A stretch of 8,674 nt of DNA from the NCBI GenBank assembly GCA_045532255.1, contig JAZSFO010000039.1:1-8674 (forward strand), in the 5' to 3' direction. The number at the start of each line of letters is the position of its first letter. Positions within the stretch are counted from its first letter, which is position 1. Positions 1 through 6,258 of this stretch are shown here, one piece after another. Source of the stretch: RGIG8748 sp045532255. GTDB lineage: Bacteria > Bacillota > Clostridia > UMGS1810. A program made the translations under genes and the position numbers. The notes beneath the pieces are model-generated. The model was not told the origin of the DNA. It saw nothing but the letters and a program-made list of their open reading frames with translations, and made no database searches.

Positions 1-147
1 GTTGACTGGTGAGATTGTCTTCCTAAGACCGCTTGGCCTCCGACTTGCGGAGGACGAAGGAAGGCTGACGCCTTGCGTGGACGACAAATGAAAAGTGTGC
101 AAATTTTAAAAATTTAAGGCATACGGGGTTCGACTCCCGTGTGCTTA
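1..147 (+). other. Hairpin-rich region of unknown function, possibly part of a structured RNA
   Basis: No convincing ORF is present. Seen directly: a stem 19-24 with 58-63 (CTTCCT/AGGAAG) encloses a perfect hairpin 37-42 with 48-53 (CCTCCG/CGGAGG, loop ACTTG). ACGC/GCGT forms a short hairpin at about 68-78. A 9-bp hairpin pairs 119-127 with 136-144 around a loop containing TTCGA. The 9-bp stem has one G-T wobble when read on the + strand but an A-C mismatch on the minus strand, which favours a + strand transcript. The loop resembles a tRNA T-loop, but it has one extra base and the pairing runs past five pairs, so I do not call a tRNA. The region may be the 3' part of an RNA gene that starts before the window. 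Confidence 0.3.
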
Positions 148-170
148 AGCAGTTGCTTCAGTATCCGAAC
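148..170 (+). repeat. Left terminal inverted repeat of the MITE-like element
   Basis: This 23-bp arm pairs with 398-420 at 21 of 23 positions; the mismatches are at repeat positions 6 and 10. The outermost bases are AGCAG, preceded by TA. Confidence 0.75.
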
Positions 171-397
171 CCGTTTTGGGTGCATGTTTTTACGCCACTG
201 CTTTGTTAAAATACTCGCAAATGCGTCAGCATTAGCTCCGTTTTTGCCTCGCATTGACGCAAAAACACAGCACCGAAAATTCTTTGAACCAAAATCAAGA
301 TAAAATGGATTGTTTTTCGAGGCGGAGGCCTGAGGAATACTGTCGTATTTTAAGACCGACAACGACGAAAAACGGCTATTTTACTTGATTTTGGCGA

Positions 398-420
398 GTT
401 CGGATACTGACGCACCTGCT
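398..420 (-). repeat. Right terminal inverted repeat of the MITE-like element
   Basis: This is the partner of 148-170. Its outer base (420), together with the duplicated TA at 421-422, forms the TAA stop codon of spoIIGA on the minus strand. Confidence 0.75.
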
Positions 421-1271
421 TAGGGGGCAATCAGGGCATCATAATCACCGCTTTGCGACAGACTTCCGTTAAATACTGCGGTTATAATGTCATTCTGAGG
501 GGTACTTTCTACGGTTACGGTATCGGGCACAAAGGCCATCATCATGCCGTTGCGGTTGCCTATTGAGGAAAAAGGTATCAGCCGAAACCCCATAGGAAGC
601 TCGTCGGGCAAGTTGTCATCGGAATATATGTTTTCCATGTCAAAGTCAAAAAGGGGAGACAGCTTATCTGCCTCGGCTATAAGAACCTTTTTTCCTGATA
701 TGGGGTCTTTGAGCATGTTGCCCGTATCAATAAGAGCCTTAAGCTCCACGATTTTGCCAAGATGCTTTACGGTTACCCGTGCAAAGCTCCTTGCCGATGA
801 CTTTTTAATCAGCTTTTCGCCCGCATATATGAGGACATATACCCCCAGAGAGCAAAGAAGCATATAGCGGATGGGGATATGAAAATAAAACACTCCGTTT
901 CGGATAACTCCGCCAAGCCGTATTCCCACAGGGGAAAAGTACAGCACACTAAGCATCAGCATCCCGAGTGCAAGCGTTGTTCCAAGAAAGGACACAACCA
1001 GCTTTGCAAACGGAAAAATTCTGCATATTCCGAATGCAGTAACCATCATAAGAGATGCTACGGCAATACGCATACCCAAAGAGAATAGTGCATCAATGTT
1101 AAATATGAATATAAAGCAGGAATAAAGTGCACCGATACCCGCAGAGGCAAACAGTCGCAGGGGAGAAGATTTCCTTTTTGTTATGTAGCCTGTACAAAGT
1201 ATCAGGCTGATGTTTATGGCAAAGTTCACGCTAAACAATATGTCGATATATACAGTATTTATTTTTATCAT
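420..1271 (-). CDS. spoIIGA: Sporulation sigma-E factor-processing peptidase SpoIIGA
   Basis: SpoIIGA is the septum-localised membrane aspartic peptidase that cleaves the pro-sequence of sigma-E in the mother cell during sporulation. The 283-residue product begins with the family-typical VYIDILFSVNF segment. It has several hydrophobic membrane segments over about residues 8-155, then a soluble peptidase domain. That domain contains ALIDTGNMLKDP (catalytic Asp about 182, DTG 182-184) and the conserved block LIPFSSIGNRNGMMMAFVPD (231-250). The length matches the usual ~280-310 residues. I chose ATG 1271 because the family N-terminus starts there; its AAGGTG Shine-Dalgarno lies unusually close. 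An open frame extends upstream to 1577, but it runs through AT-rich intergenic DNA and into rhaB. The stop TAA straddles the MITE insertion point. sigE, normally the next gene, is not found in the 419 bp downstream. Confidence 0.93.
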   Translation of the reverse strand: MIKINTVYIDILFSVNFAINISLILCTGYITKRKSSPLRLFASAGIGALYSCFIFIFNIDALFSLGMRIAVASLMMVTAFGICRIFPFAKLVVSFLGTTLALGMLMLSVLYFSPVGIRLGGVIRNGVFYFHIPIRYMLLCSLGVYVLIYAGEKLIKKSSARSFARVTVKHLGKIVELKALIDTGNMLKDPISGKKVLIAEADKLSPLFDFDMENIYSDDNLPDELPMGFRLIPFSSIGNRNGMMMAFVPDTVTVESTPQNDIITAVFNGSLSQSGDYDALIAP

Positions 1272-1300
1272 CACCTTTTTAATGTAAGTAGTTATCTGTA

Positions 1301-1334
1301 ATTTTAACACAACCCCATAGCAGAAAAATGTAAA
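1301..1334 (-). promoter_or_regulatory. Possible spoIIGA promoter with 22-bp spacer
   Basis: On the minus strand, TTTACA (1334-1329) and TAAAAT (1306-1301) are separated by 22 bp. That is too long for normal sigma-A use, but it is the spacing known for the Spo0A-activated spoIIG promoter of Bacillus subtilis. Transcription would start about 20-25 nt before the spoIIGA ATG. I found no perfect Spo0A box (TGTCGAA) nearby, and the AT-rich context makes chance matches likely. Confidence 0.35.
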
Positions 1335-1387
1335 ATTATGGCATAGAAAAATATAAATATTTTTTTGAGTTAAGGCAAAGGAAAATA

Positions 1388-1416
1388 TTGAAAAATTCTT
1401 AAGACTATGATACAAT
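1388..1416 (+). promoter_or_regulatory. Sigma-A-type promoter of the rhaB operon
   Basis: TTGAAA (1388-1393) and TACAAT (1411-1416) are separated by exactly 17 bp, with TG at 1408-1409 giving an extended -10. The start site would be near 1423, leaving a leader of about 36 nt before the rhaB ATG. No clear catabolite-response or regulator palindrome was found beside it. Confidence 0.75.
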
Positions 1417-1445
1417 GAATTAAATTGAAAATATATTGTTTTCAT

Positions 1446-1450
1446 GGAGG
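1446..1450 (+). promoter_or_regulatory. Ribosome binding site that fixes the rhaB start
   Basis: GGAGG lies 8 nt upstream of ATG 1459. An earlier in-frame ATG at 1444 overlaps this site and has no Shine-Dalgarno of its own, so the start is taken at 1459. Confidence 0.8.
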
Positions 1451-1458
1451 TAAATGAT

Positions 1459-2916
1459 ATGAAGGTACTTGCTTTTGATTTTGGAGCATCAAGCGGACGC
1501 GCTATACTCGGCAGTCTGGAAAACGGAAAACTTGTTCTCGAAGAGGTACATCGCTTTGAAAATGAGCCGGTAAGCATTAACGGCGGTTTTTACTGGGACT
1601 TGCCCAGACTTTTCCACGAGGTTAAGCAGGGCATCCGCAAGGTAAAGGATGTTGACTTTAGCTCTATAGGTGTTGATACATGGGGTGTTGACTATGCACT
1701 CGTTGCAAAAAACGGCAAAATACTTGCAAATCCCTATAATTACAGGGATGAAAGAACCAAAGACATCCCTGCAAAAATAAGAGAGATTATATCCGACAAG
1801 GATTTGTATTTGGCTTCCGGAATTCAGGCTATGAACTTCAATACCATATATCAGCTCACCTCCCACAAGGAGCAGGAGAGCGATGTATACGGCATTGCAG
1901 ATAAGTTTGTTATGATGCCCGAGCTTTTCAGCTATCTTCTTACAGGAAGAATTTATGCAGAAAAGAGTGAGGCATCCACATCCGCACTTCTTGACCCTTA
2001 TACAAAGGAATGGAACTTTGACCTCATAGACAAGGTCGGACTTAAGAGAAGTCTCTTCCCTGAGCTTGTTGACGCAGGCACAAAGGTCGGAGCTCTAAAG
2101 GACGAAATCTGCGAGGAAATAGGCATAGAGCCAAAGGATGTAATAGCAGTTGCAGGTCACGATACTGCAAGCGCTGTTGCGGCTGTACCTGCATCAGAGG
2201 ACAGCTTTGTATATATTTCCTGCGGTACATGGAGCCTTTTTGGAACAGAGCTTAATTCTCCTTGCATCAACGAAACATCTGCAATGATGGATATTACAAA
2301 TGAGACAGGCTACAATAACACTACAAGATTTCTTAAGAATATCATAGGTCTGTGGGTAATTCAGGAAACACGCAGACAGTTTAGAAGAGACGGCAAGGAA
2401 TACAGCTTCTCCGATATGGAAAAAATGGCAAGAGAAGCAGAGCCTTTCAAGTGCTTTATAGACCCCGACGACCCTGTTTTTGTAACTCCCGGAGATCAGG
2501 TTAAGAGAATTAAGGATTACTGCCAGAGAACAGGTCAGAGAATTCCCGAAACAGATGGCGAGGTAGTTCGTTGTATTTACGAGAGTCTTGCAATGAAGTA
2601 TAAGTACACCTTCGAAAATCTTAAAAATTGTACAGGAAGCGACTTCAAGGCAATCCATATGGTTGGCGGCGGAACTCAGGCAAATCTCCTTTGCCAGATG
2701 ACTGCAGATGCAACAGGAACTCCCGTAATTGCAGGCCCGATAGAAGCTACCGCAGCAGGTAATGTTGCTGTACAGCTCATTGCTGCGGGCGAAATCAAGG
2801 ACCTTAAGGAAGCAAGAAAGATAATTGCAGATTCCTTTGAGGTAAAAAGATATGAGCCAAGTGCAGACGGCTTCCAAAAGGCATATGACGAGCAGTATAT
2901 CAAGCTTATAAAATAA
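1459..2916 (+). CDS. rhaB: Rhamnulokinase
   Basis: RhaB phosphorylates L-rhamnulose with ATP to L-rhamnulose 1-phosphate, the second step of cytoplasmic L-rhamnose breakdown. The 485-residue product has the FGGY/ASKHA sugar-kinase layout. There is a phosphate-1 loop DFGASSGR (about residues 7-14), GVDTWGVDY (72-79), substrate-region NYRDERT and QAMNFNTIYQL, and the catalytic GHD (Asp about 235). SCGTWSLFGTEL follows at 254-265, and the adenosine-side GGGTQANLLCQM near 403-414. These blocks, especially GVDTWGVDY and SCGTWSLFG, fit rhamnulokinase better than xylulokinase or glycerol kinase. The length is normal and the gene looks intact. It is first in a two-gene operon; no rhamnose isomerase, aldolase or transporter is in the window. 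A closely related deoxysugar kinase such as fuculokinase is a less likely alternative. Confidence 0.92.
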   Translation: MKVLAFDFGASSGRAILGSLENGKLVLEEVHRFENEPVSINGGFYWDLPRLFHEVKQGIRKVKDVDFSSIGVDTWGVDYALVAKNGKILANPYNYRDERTKDIPAKIREIISDKDLYLASGIQAMNFNTIYQLTSHKEQESDVYGIADKFVMMPELFSYLLTGRIYAEKSEASTSALLDPYTKEWNFDLIDKVGLKRSLFPELVDAGTKVGALKDEICEEIGIEPKDVIAVAGHDTASAVAAVPASEDSFVYISCGTWSLFGTELNSPCINETSAMMDITNETGYNNTTRFLKNIIGLWVIQETRRQFRRDGKEYSFSDMEKMAREAEPFKCFIDPDDPVFVTPGDQVKRIKDYCQRTGQRIPETDGEVVRCIYESLAMKYKYTFENLKNCTGSDFKAIHMVGGGTQANLLCQMTADATGTPVIAGPIEATAAGNVAVQLIAAGEIKDLKEARKIIADSFEVKRYEPSADGFQKAYDEQYIKLIK

Positions 2917-2928
2917 AGGCGAAATATT

Positions 2929-3825
2929 ATGGAGCATATAAGACTTGAAGAAGAATGTATACATTGTGTCATAGATAAATTTGCAAGAGACTATCCCAAA
3001 GACACTCCCTATGAACAGAGAATTGAATTTGTCAAAGGCGTTCTCGGGATAATTAAAGACACACCCGTCACATCAAGCGCCCCCGAGATAGTCGAGAGGA
3101 TAAATATTCTTTCCTTGGAAATGTTCGGAGAGCAAAGGGATTACAGCCGTATAAAGAGACATTTCAATAATCTTATCTTATCTATGGAGGAAGACATATA
3201 CAACAGAATATGCAAATCTGAAAATCCGCTTTTGGAAGCCGTAAGATATTCCATGACGGGAAATTACATAGATTTCGGTGCTATGGACAGCGTTTGTGAG
3301 GATAAGCTCCGTTCTATGATAGATGTGTCACCTGATATACAGATAGACAAAGATGAATTTGGGATTTTTGAAAAAGAGCTTTCGAATTCAAAAACCGTGG
3401 TGCTTCTTGCAGACAACTGCGGAGAAATTGTCTTTGATAAGCTCCTTATAAGAACAATAAAAAGGCTGTATCCGCATCTGAAAACAGATGTTATCGTAAG
3501 AGGAGCACCTGTCCTCAATGACATCACGGCGGAGGACGCGGTGGCAGTCGGTATAGATTCTTTTTCGGAAATTTATTCCAATGGCACGGGGGTTGCAGGA
3601 ACCATAATCAGCAGAATGCCCCATGACACGAAACAAATTTTTGAAAGTGCCGATATCATAATATCAAAGGGCCAGGGGAATTTTGAAACCCTGAGATATT
3701 GCGGAATGAATGTGTACTATATATTCATGTGCAAGTGCAAAATGTTCGCCGACAGGTTCGGTGTGAGACAATTCAGCCCCATGTTTATAAATGACACAAG
3801 ATTTGATATGACGAAAAAAATTTAA
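2929..3825 (+). CDS. DUF89 / ARMT1-like metal-dependent phosphatase (subfamily I, CxxC type)
   Basis: DUF89 proteins are metal-dependent phosphatases implicated in metabolite damage control, hydrolysing misplaced or reactive sugar and nucleotide phosphates. The 298-residue product shows the family blocks in order: an N-terminal CIHC pair (Cys10, Cys13), LADNCGEIVFD (160-170), RGAPVLNDITAEDA (191-204), ADIIISKGQGNFE (241-253) and a late CKC (268-270). Asp162, Asn163 and Asp198 are the likely metal ligands by family analogy. Its ATG follows the rhaB stop by 12 nt, and the AAAGG ribosome binding site overlaps that stop, so the two are probably cotranscribed and translationally coupled. I infer, without proof, that it removes rhamnulose 1-phosphate or a by-product of the kinase. 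The exact substrate cannot be read from the sequence. Confidence 0.88.
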   Translation: MEHIRLEEECIHCVIDKFARDYPKDTPYEQRIEFVKGVLGIIKDTPVTSSAPEIVERINILSLEMFGEQRDYSRIKRHFNNLILSMEEDIYNRICKSENPLLEAVRYSMTGNYIDFGAMDSVCEDKLRSMIDVSPDIQIDKDEFGIFEKELSNSKTVVLLADNCGEIVFDKLLIRTIKRLYPHLKTDVIVRGAPVLNDITAEDAVAVGIDSFSEIYSNGTGVAGTIISRMPHDTKQIFESADIIISKGQGNFETLRYCGMNVYYIFMCKCKMFADRFGVRQFSPMFINDTRFDMTKKI

Positions 3826-3848
3826 TATGCACGCCAAAAAAACGAATT

Positions 3849-3896
3849 ACCCCTCCCAAACCCAGATAAATACTGGGCTTGGGAGGGGTTTGTTTT
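3849..3896 (+). terminator. Strong rho-independent terminator of the rhaB-DUF89 operon
   Basis: A 17-bp GC-rich stem pairs 3849-3865 with 3873-3889 (one A-C mismatch, at 3860/3878) around the 7-nt loop ATAAATA. A T-rich tail TTTGTTTT follows. It begins 24 nt after the DUF89 stop and separates the host operon from the phage-type cassette. Confidence 0.9.
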
Positions 3897-3935
3897 GCTT
3901 AAAAACAGTACGCGAAAATGGTGCATAAAATGGTT

Positions 3936-3941
3936 TATAAT
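3936..3941 (+). promoter_or_regulatory. Candidate -10 of the promoter for the phage head/packaging cassette
   Basis: A perfect TATAAT lies 73 nt upstream of the scaffold ATG and just after the host terminator. The -35 position 17 bp upstream (3913-3918, CGAAAA) is a poor match, so the promoter may be weak or need an activator. A promoter is expected here because the preceding terminator should isolate the cassette. Confidence 0.45.
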
Positions 3942-3955
3942 TAAGTTACAGCAGG

Positions 3956-4000
3956 TGACACGCAGGAAAGACTGCAGACATGCTGACACTTCGGAAAGAC
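3956..4000 (+). repeat. Two-copy direct repeat in the cassette leader, 28-bp period
   Basis: The motif TGACAC-NNN-GGAAAGAC occurs at 3956-3972 and again at 3984-4000, identical at 14 of 17 positions with all differences in the central three bases. It lies between the candidate -10 and the scaffold ribosome binding site, so it would be part of the leader RNA or a pair of operator sites. The second copy abuts the Shine-Dalgarno at 4002-4008. Confidence 0.6.
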
Positions 4001-4013
4001 GAAAGGAGAAAAA

Positions 4014-4928
4014 ATGGAAAACGAAACAAAAACAACCGCAGTTGCATCAACTGATGCAAAAGACATGGCAGAGGAAACAAAAACCGGGGATATCGCCAAT
4101 CCCGAAACTGCCCCTACAGGTACTCCCGCCGCTCAGAGTGCACATACAGCCGACAACTTAGAAAACAGTGTATCAGGCACAGAGCATGGAGAGGCAAAGG
4201 ATGGGACAGATCGCACCGAGATGAGAAAAGAATTCGAAAATCTTATCAAAGGTGACTACAAGGAGTTTTATGAGGAAAGAGTCAAAGAAAATCTTAATCG
4301 GAGATTCAGGGAAACTGCCCAAAAGAGACAGCGCAATGAGGACAACAGCCGTATAGCGCAAATGCTCTACGAACGCTACAATGTAGCTGACGGTGATGCC
4401 GAGGCTCTTATGGACGCCATAGAATCCGACAATGCTTATCTTGCGGCGGAAGCTGACAAGCGGGGAATGAGCATAGAGGATTACAAGTACATTATGCGTC
4501 TTGAAAGAGAGAACAGGAGCTTCTACCGTATGAGGGCTGAGCAGGAAGCAGCCGACAGAGCAAATATGGCTGTGAGACATTGGTATGACGAAGGTCAGAG
4601 TCTCAAGGAAAGCTATCCCGAATTTGATATCTTTTCGGAGGCGAAAAATCCGTCCTTTGTATCGCTTTTGCAAAACGGCATAGATGTTAAGACTGCATAT
4701 GAGGTGGTGCATCATGCAGAGCTTGTATCAAAAGCCGCGCAGGAAGCAGCAAAAGAAGCAGAGAAAAGAACGGCTGAAGCCATACGACAAAGAGCACAGA
4801 GACCTGCTGAAAACGGTCTTTCCTCCGCAAGCTCCGCAATAATCAAAAACAATGTTTCTTCGCTCTCGGCAAAGGAGAGAGAGGAGATAGCCAGGAGGGC
4901 AGCAAGAGGTGAAAGAATAACTTTCTAA
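4014..4928 (+). CDS. Probable phage capsid scaffolding protein
   Basis: This protein probably guides assembly of the capsid encoded next to it. The 304 residues are cysteine-free and strongly charged. Residues 1-70 are a low-complexity, acidic, Thr/Ala-rich and probably disordered head. Residues 71-190 are predominantly helical and charged (FENLIKGDYKEFYEERVKE, ERENRSFYRMRAEQEAADRA). A region with YPEFDIF follows at 201-207, then an Ala/Glu/Lys/Arg coiled-coil-like stretch (about 236-262). The basic tail has EREEIARRAARGERITF (288-304), a short basic C-terminus typical of scaffolds that contact the coat. The start ATG has AAAGGAG 5 nt upstream. Position directly before the capsid gene, composition and tail support the call. 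There is no catalytic motif, so a fused maturation protease is unlikely. Confidence 0.75.
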   Translation: MENETKTTAVASTDAKDMAEETKTGDIANPETAPTGTPAAQSAHTADNLENSVSGTEHGEAKDGTDRTEMRKEFENLIKGDYKEFYEERVKENLNRRFRETAQKRQRNEDNSRIAQMLYERYNVADGDAEALMDAIESDNAYLAAEADKRGMSIEDYKYIMRLERENRSFYRMRAEQEAADRANMAVRHWYDEGQSLKESYPEFDIFSEAKNPSFVSLLQNGIDVKTAYEVVHHAELVSKAAQEAAKEAEKRTAEAIRQRAQRPAENGLSSASSAIIKNNVSSLSAKEREEIARRAARGERITF

Positions 4929-4938
4929 GCCTCAAAAA

Positions 4939-4945
4939 AAGGAGG
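4939..4945 (+). promoter_or_regulatory. Strong ribosome binding site of the major capsid gene
   Basis: AAGGAGG lies 7 nt before ATG 4953. It is the strongest Shine-Dalgarno in the cassette, which fits a protein needed in hundreds of copies. Confidence 0.8.
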
Positions 4946-4952
4946 AATTTTA

Positions 4953-6239
4953 ATGGCAGAAAACACAATACACGATATGAATCCGAACACAACAAACGGA
5001 CTCAGTGCAGAAATGAAAACCTATTACAGCGATTACCTTATAGATAATGCTGTACCCAACCTTGTTCATGACCAGTTCGGTCAGAAGCATCCCATTCCCG
5101 CAAACGGCGGAAAGACAATCAATTTCCGTAAGTTTATTCCCTTCAGTAAGGCATCAAAGCCTCTCTTAGAGGGCATAACTCCCGACGGCGGAAGCCTGTC
5201 TGTAACAAATGTTACTGCAGAGGTGTCTCAGTATGGTTTCTATGTAACACTTTCGGACATGCTTATGCTCACAAGTGTTGACAATACTCTTGTAGAAACC
5301 ACAAGACTTCTCGGAAGCCAGGCAGGAAGCACTCTTGATACAGTTACAAGAGAGGTGCTTAATTCGGGTACAAATGTAATGTATGCGGGCGGTACCAACA
5401 GCAGAAGTACTCTTTATGAAAAATCAAAACTTACCGTTGAGGATATCTACAAGGCAGCAAGATTTCTTAAGGCACAGAATACACCGAGAATTGACGGCGG
5501 ATATGTAGCGATTATCCATCCTGATGTGGCGTATGACCTTATGAGAGACCCTGAATGGATAGATGTCAATAAGTATGCAGATTCCGTAAACATCTTCACG
5601 GGTGAAATCGGTAAGATTGCAGGCGTAAGATTTGTAGAAAGCACAGAGAGTAAGATATTCCATGCAGATGGTATCGTACCCGGCATCGAAAACTTACATG
5701 TAGACGCTTATGCAACCATGCCTTCTGCCGGCTCACCCTTGCCTATAGCGGGAAAACTCACAGATCACATTATTCTTGTTGCAGAAAAGCTTACTTCACA
5801 GCAGGCAGCTTCTCTTGTCGGAAAACGAATCCAGGTAGTTGATGGCGCCGGTATCCATGTAGGTGACTCTGTATTTACTTGTTTGGTTTGCGGTGTCGGC
5901 GGTGAAGGCGATGCCATCTATATTGACAGAGCTTCATGTCCTGAATACTTACCCTTTGAACCTGATAAAAATAGTCTTATTTACAGTGCAGAGGCAGGCT
6001 TTGAGGGAAGAGATGTTTATTCTACTCTTATCTTCGGTGCAAACGCATACGGAGTAACAGAGGTTACAGGCGGCGGTCTTGAGCATATCGTAAAACAGCT
6101 CGGCTCCGGCGGAACAGCCGACCCCCTCAACCAGAGAGCAACTGCGGGCTGGAAGGGTACAAAGGTTGCAGAGCTTCTGGTGGATAACTACCTCATCCGT
6201 ATGGAGAGTGCATCCACCTTCGAAAGCGGTCAAAACTAA
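4953..6239 (+). CDS. Major capsid protein, N4-gp56 family
   Basis: This is the HK97-fold coat protein that forms the phage shell. The 428 residues carry blocks I recognise from the N4-gp56 family: MKTYYSDYLIDNAVPNLVHDQFGQ near the start, GGKTINFRKFIPF (52-64), QYGFYVTLSDML (93-104), a TTRLLGSQAGSTLDTVTREVLNSGTN helix (116-141), GGYVAIIHPDVAYDLMRDPEW (182-202) and, late, YSTLIFGANAYGVTEV (356-371) with KQLGSGGTADPLNQRATAGWKGTKVAELL (381-409). About 110 residues (roughly 240-350) intervene between the core blocks. They look beta-rich and include CLVC (310-313) and a further Cys329, perhaps a surface insertion domain. The gene is intact with a strong ribosome binding site and sits 24 nt after the scaffold gene, as expected for a head module. 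Confidence 0.9.
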   Translation: MAENTIHDMNPNTTNGLSAEMKTYYSDYLIDNAVPNLVHDQFGQKHPIPANGGKTINFRKFIPFSKASKPLLEGITPDGGSLSVTNVTAEVSQYGFYVTLSDMLMLTSVDNTLVETTRLLGSQAGSTLDTVTREVLNSGTNVMYAGGTNSRSTLYEKSKLTVEDIYKAARFLKAQNTPRIDGGYVAIIHPDVAYDLMRDPEWIDVNKYADSVNIFTGEIGKIAGVRFVESTESKIFHADGIVPGIENLHVDAYATMPSAGSPLPIAGKLTDHIILVAEKLTSQQAASLVGKRIQVVDGAGIHVGDSVFTCLVCGVGGEGDAIYIDRASCPEYLPFEPDKNSLIYSAEAGFEGRDVYSTLIFGANAYGVTEVTGGGLEHIVKQLGSGGTADPLNQRATAGWKGTKVAELLVDNYLIRMESASTFESGQN

Positions 6240-6258
6240 TTTGAAAGGATGAATGTAA

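Larger units (their letters stand above)
148..420. mobile_element. MITE-like non-autonomous element with 23-bp terminal inverted repeats and TA target duplication
   Basis: The ends, 148-170 and 398-420, are inverted repeats matching at 21 of 23 positions, starting AGCAG and ending at CAGTATCCGAAC. Both ends are flanked by TA (146-147 and 421-422), the target duplication typical of IS630/Tc1-mariner elements. The 273-bp interior has no credible gene. It holds an imperfect hairpin between 289-319 and 366-394 (outer arms of 11 bp and inner arms of 8 bp match) and a shorter pairing GCGTCA 223-228 with TGACGC 255-260. An 82-codon minus-strand frame across it (114-362) runs out of the element into the flank and looks spurious. 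Mobility by an IS630-type transposase in trans is inferred; no transposase is in the window. Confidence 0.72.

Noticed and set aside
15..36. Anticodon-arm-like TTCCTAA loop, resembling tRNA-Arg(CCT)
   Set aside because: Only three of the five stem pairs form well, and the distance to the T-loop-like hairpin is far too long for a tRNA.
119..144. tRNA or tmRNA 3' end suggested by the GGTTCGACTCC-type loop
   Set aside because: The loop has 8 rather than 7 bases, the stem pairs for nine rather than five base pairs, no CCA follows, and no matching acceptor strand is visible in the window.
114..362. 82-codon minus-strand open frame over the MITE-like element
   Set aside because: It crosses the left inverted repeat into flanking DNA, has no ribosome binding site or recognisable domain, and is best explained as a chance frame in a repeat.
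1272..1577. N-terminal extension of spoIIGA to an ATG at 1577
   Set aside because: The extension crosses the rhaB promoter and coding start, and SpoIIGA proteins normally begin at the YIDILF segment.
2194..2964. 256-codon minus-strand open frame under rhaB
   Set aside because: It lies antisense to a clearly recognisable kinase and has no family resemblance or ribosome binding site.
3980..4054. 24-codon possible leader peptide starting at ATG 3980
   Set aside because: It lacks a well-spaced Shine-Dalgarno, overlaps the scaffold start, and its composition reflects the purine-rich leader.
3895..4161. 88-codon plus-strand frame overlapping the scaffold start
   Set aside because: It begins at a TTG in the terminator tail, overlaps the scaffold gene out of frame, and is a low-complexity Lys/Gln-rich translation.
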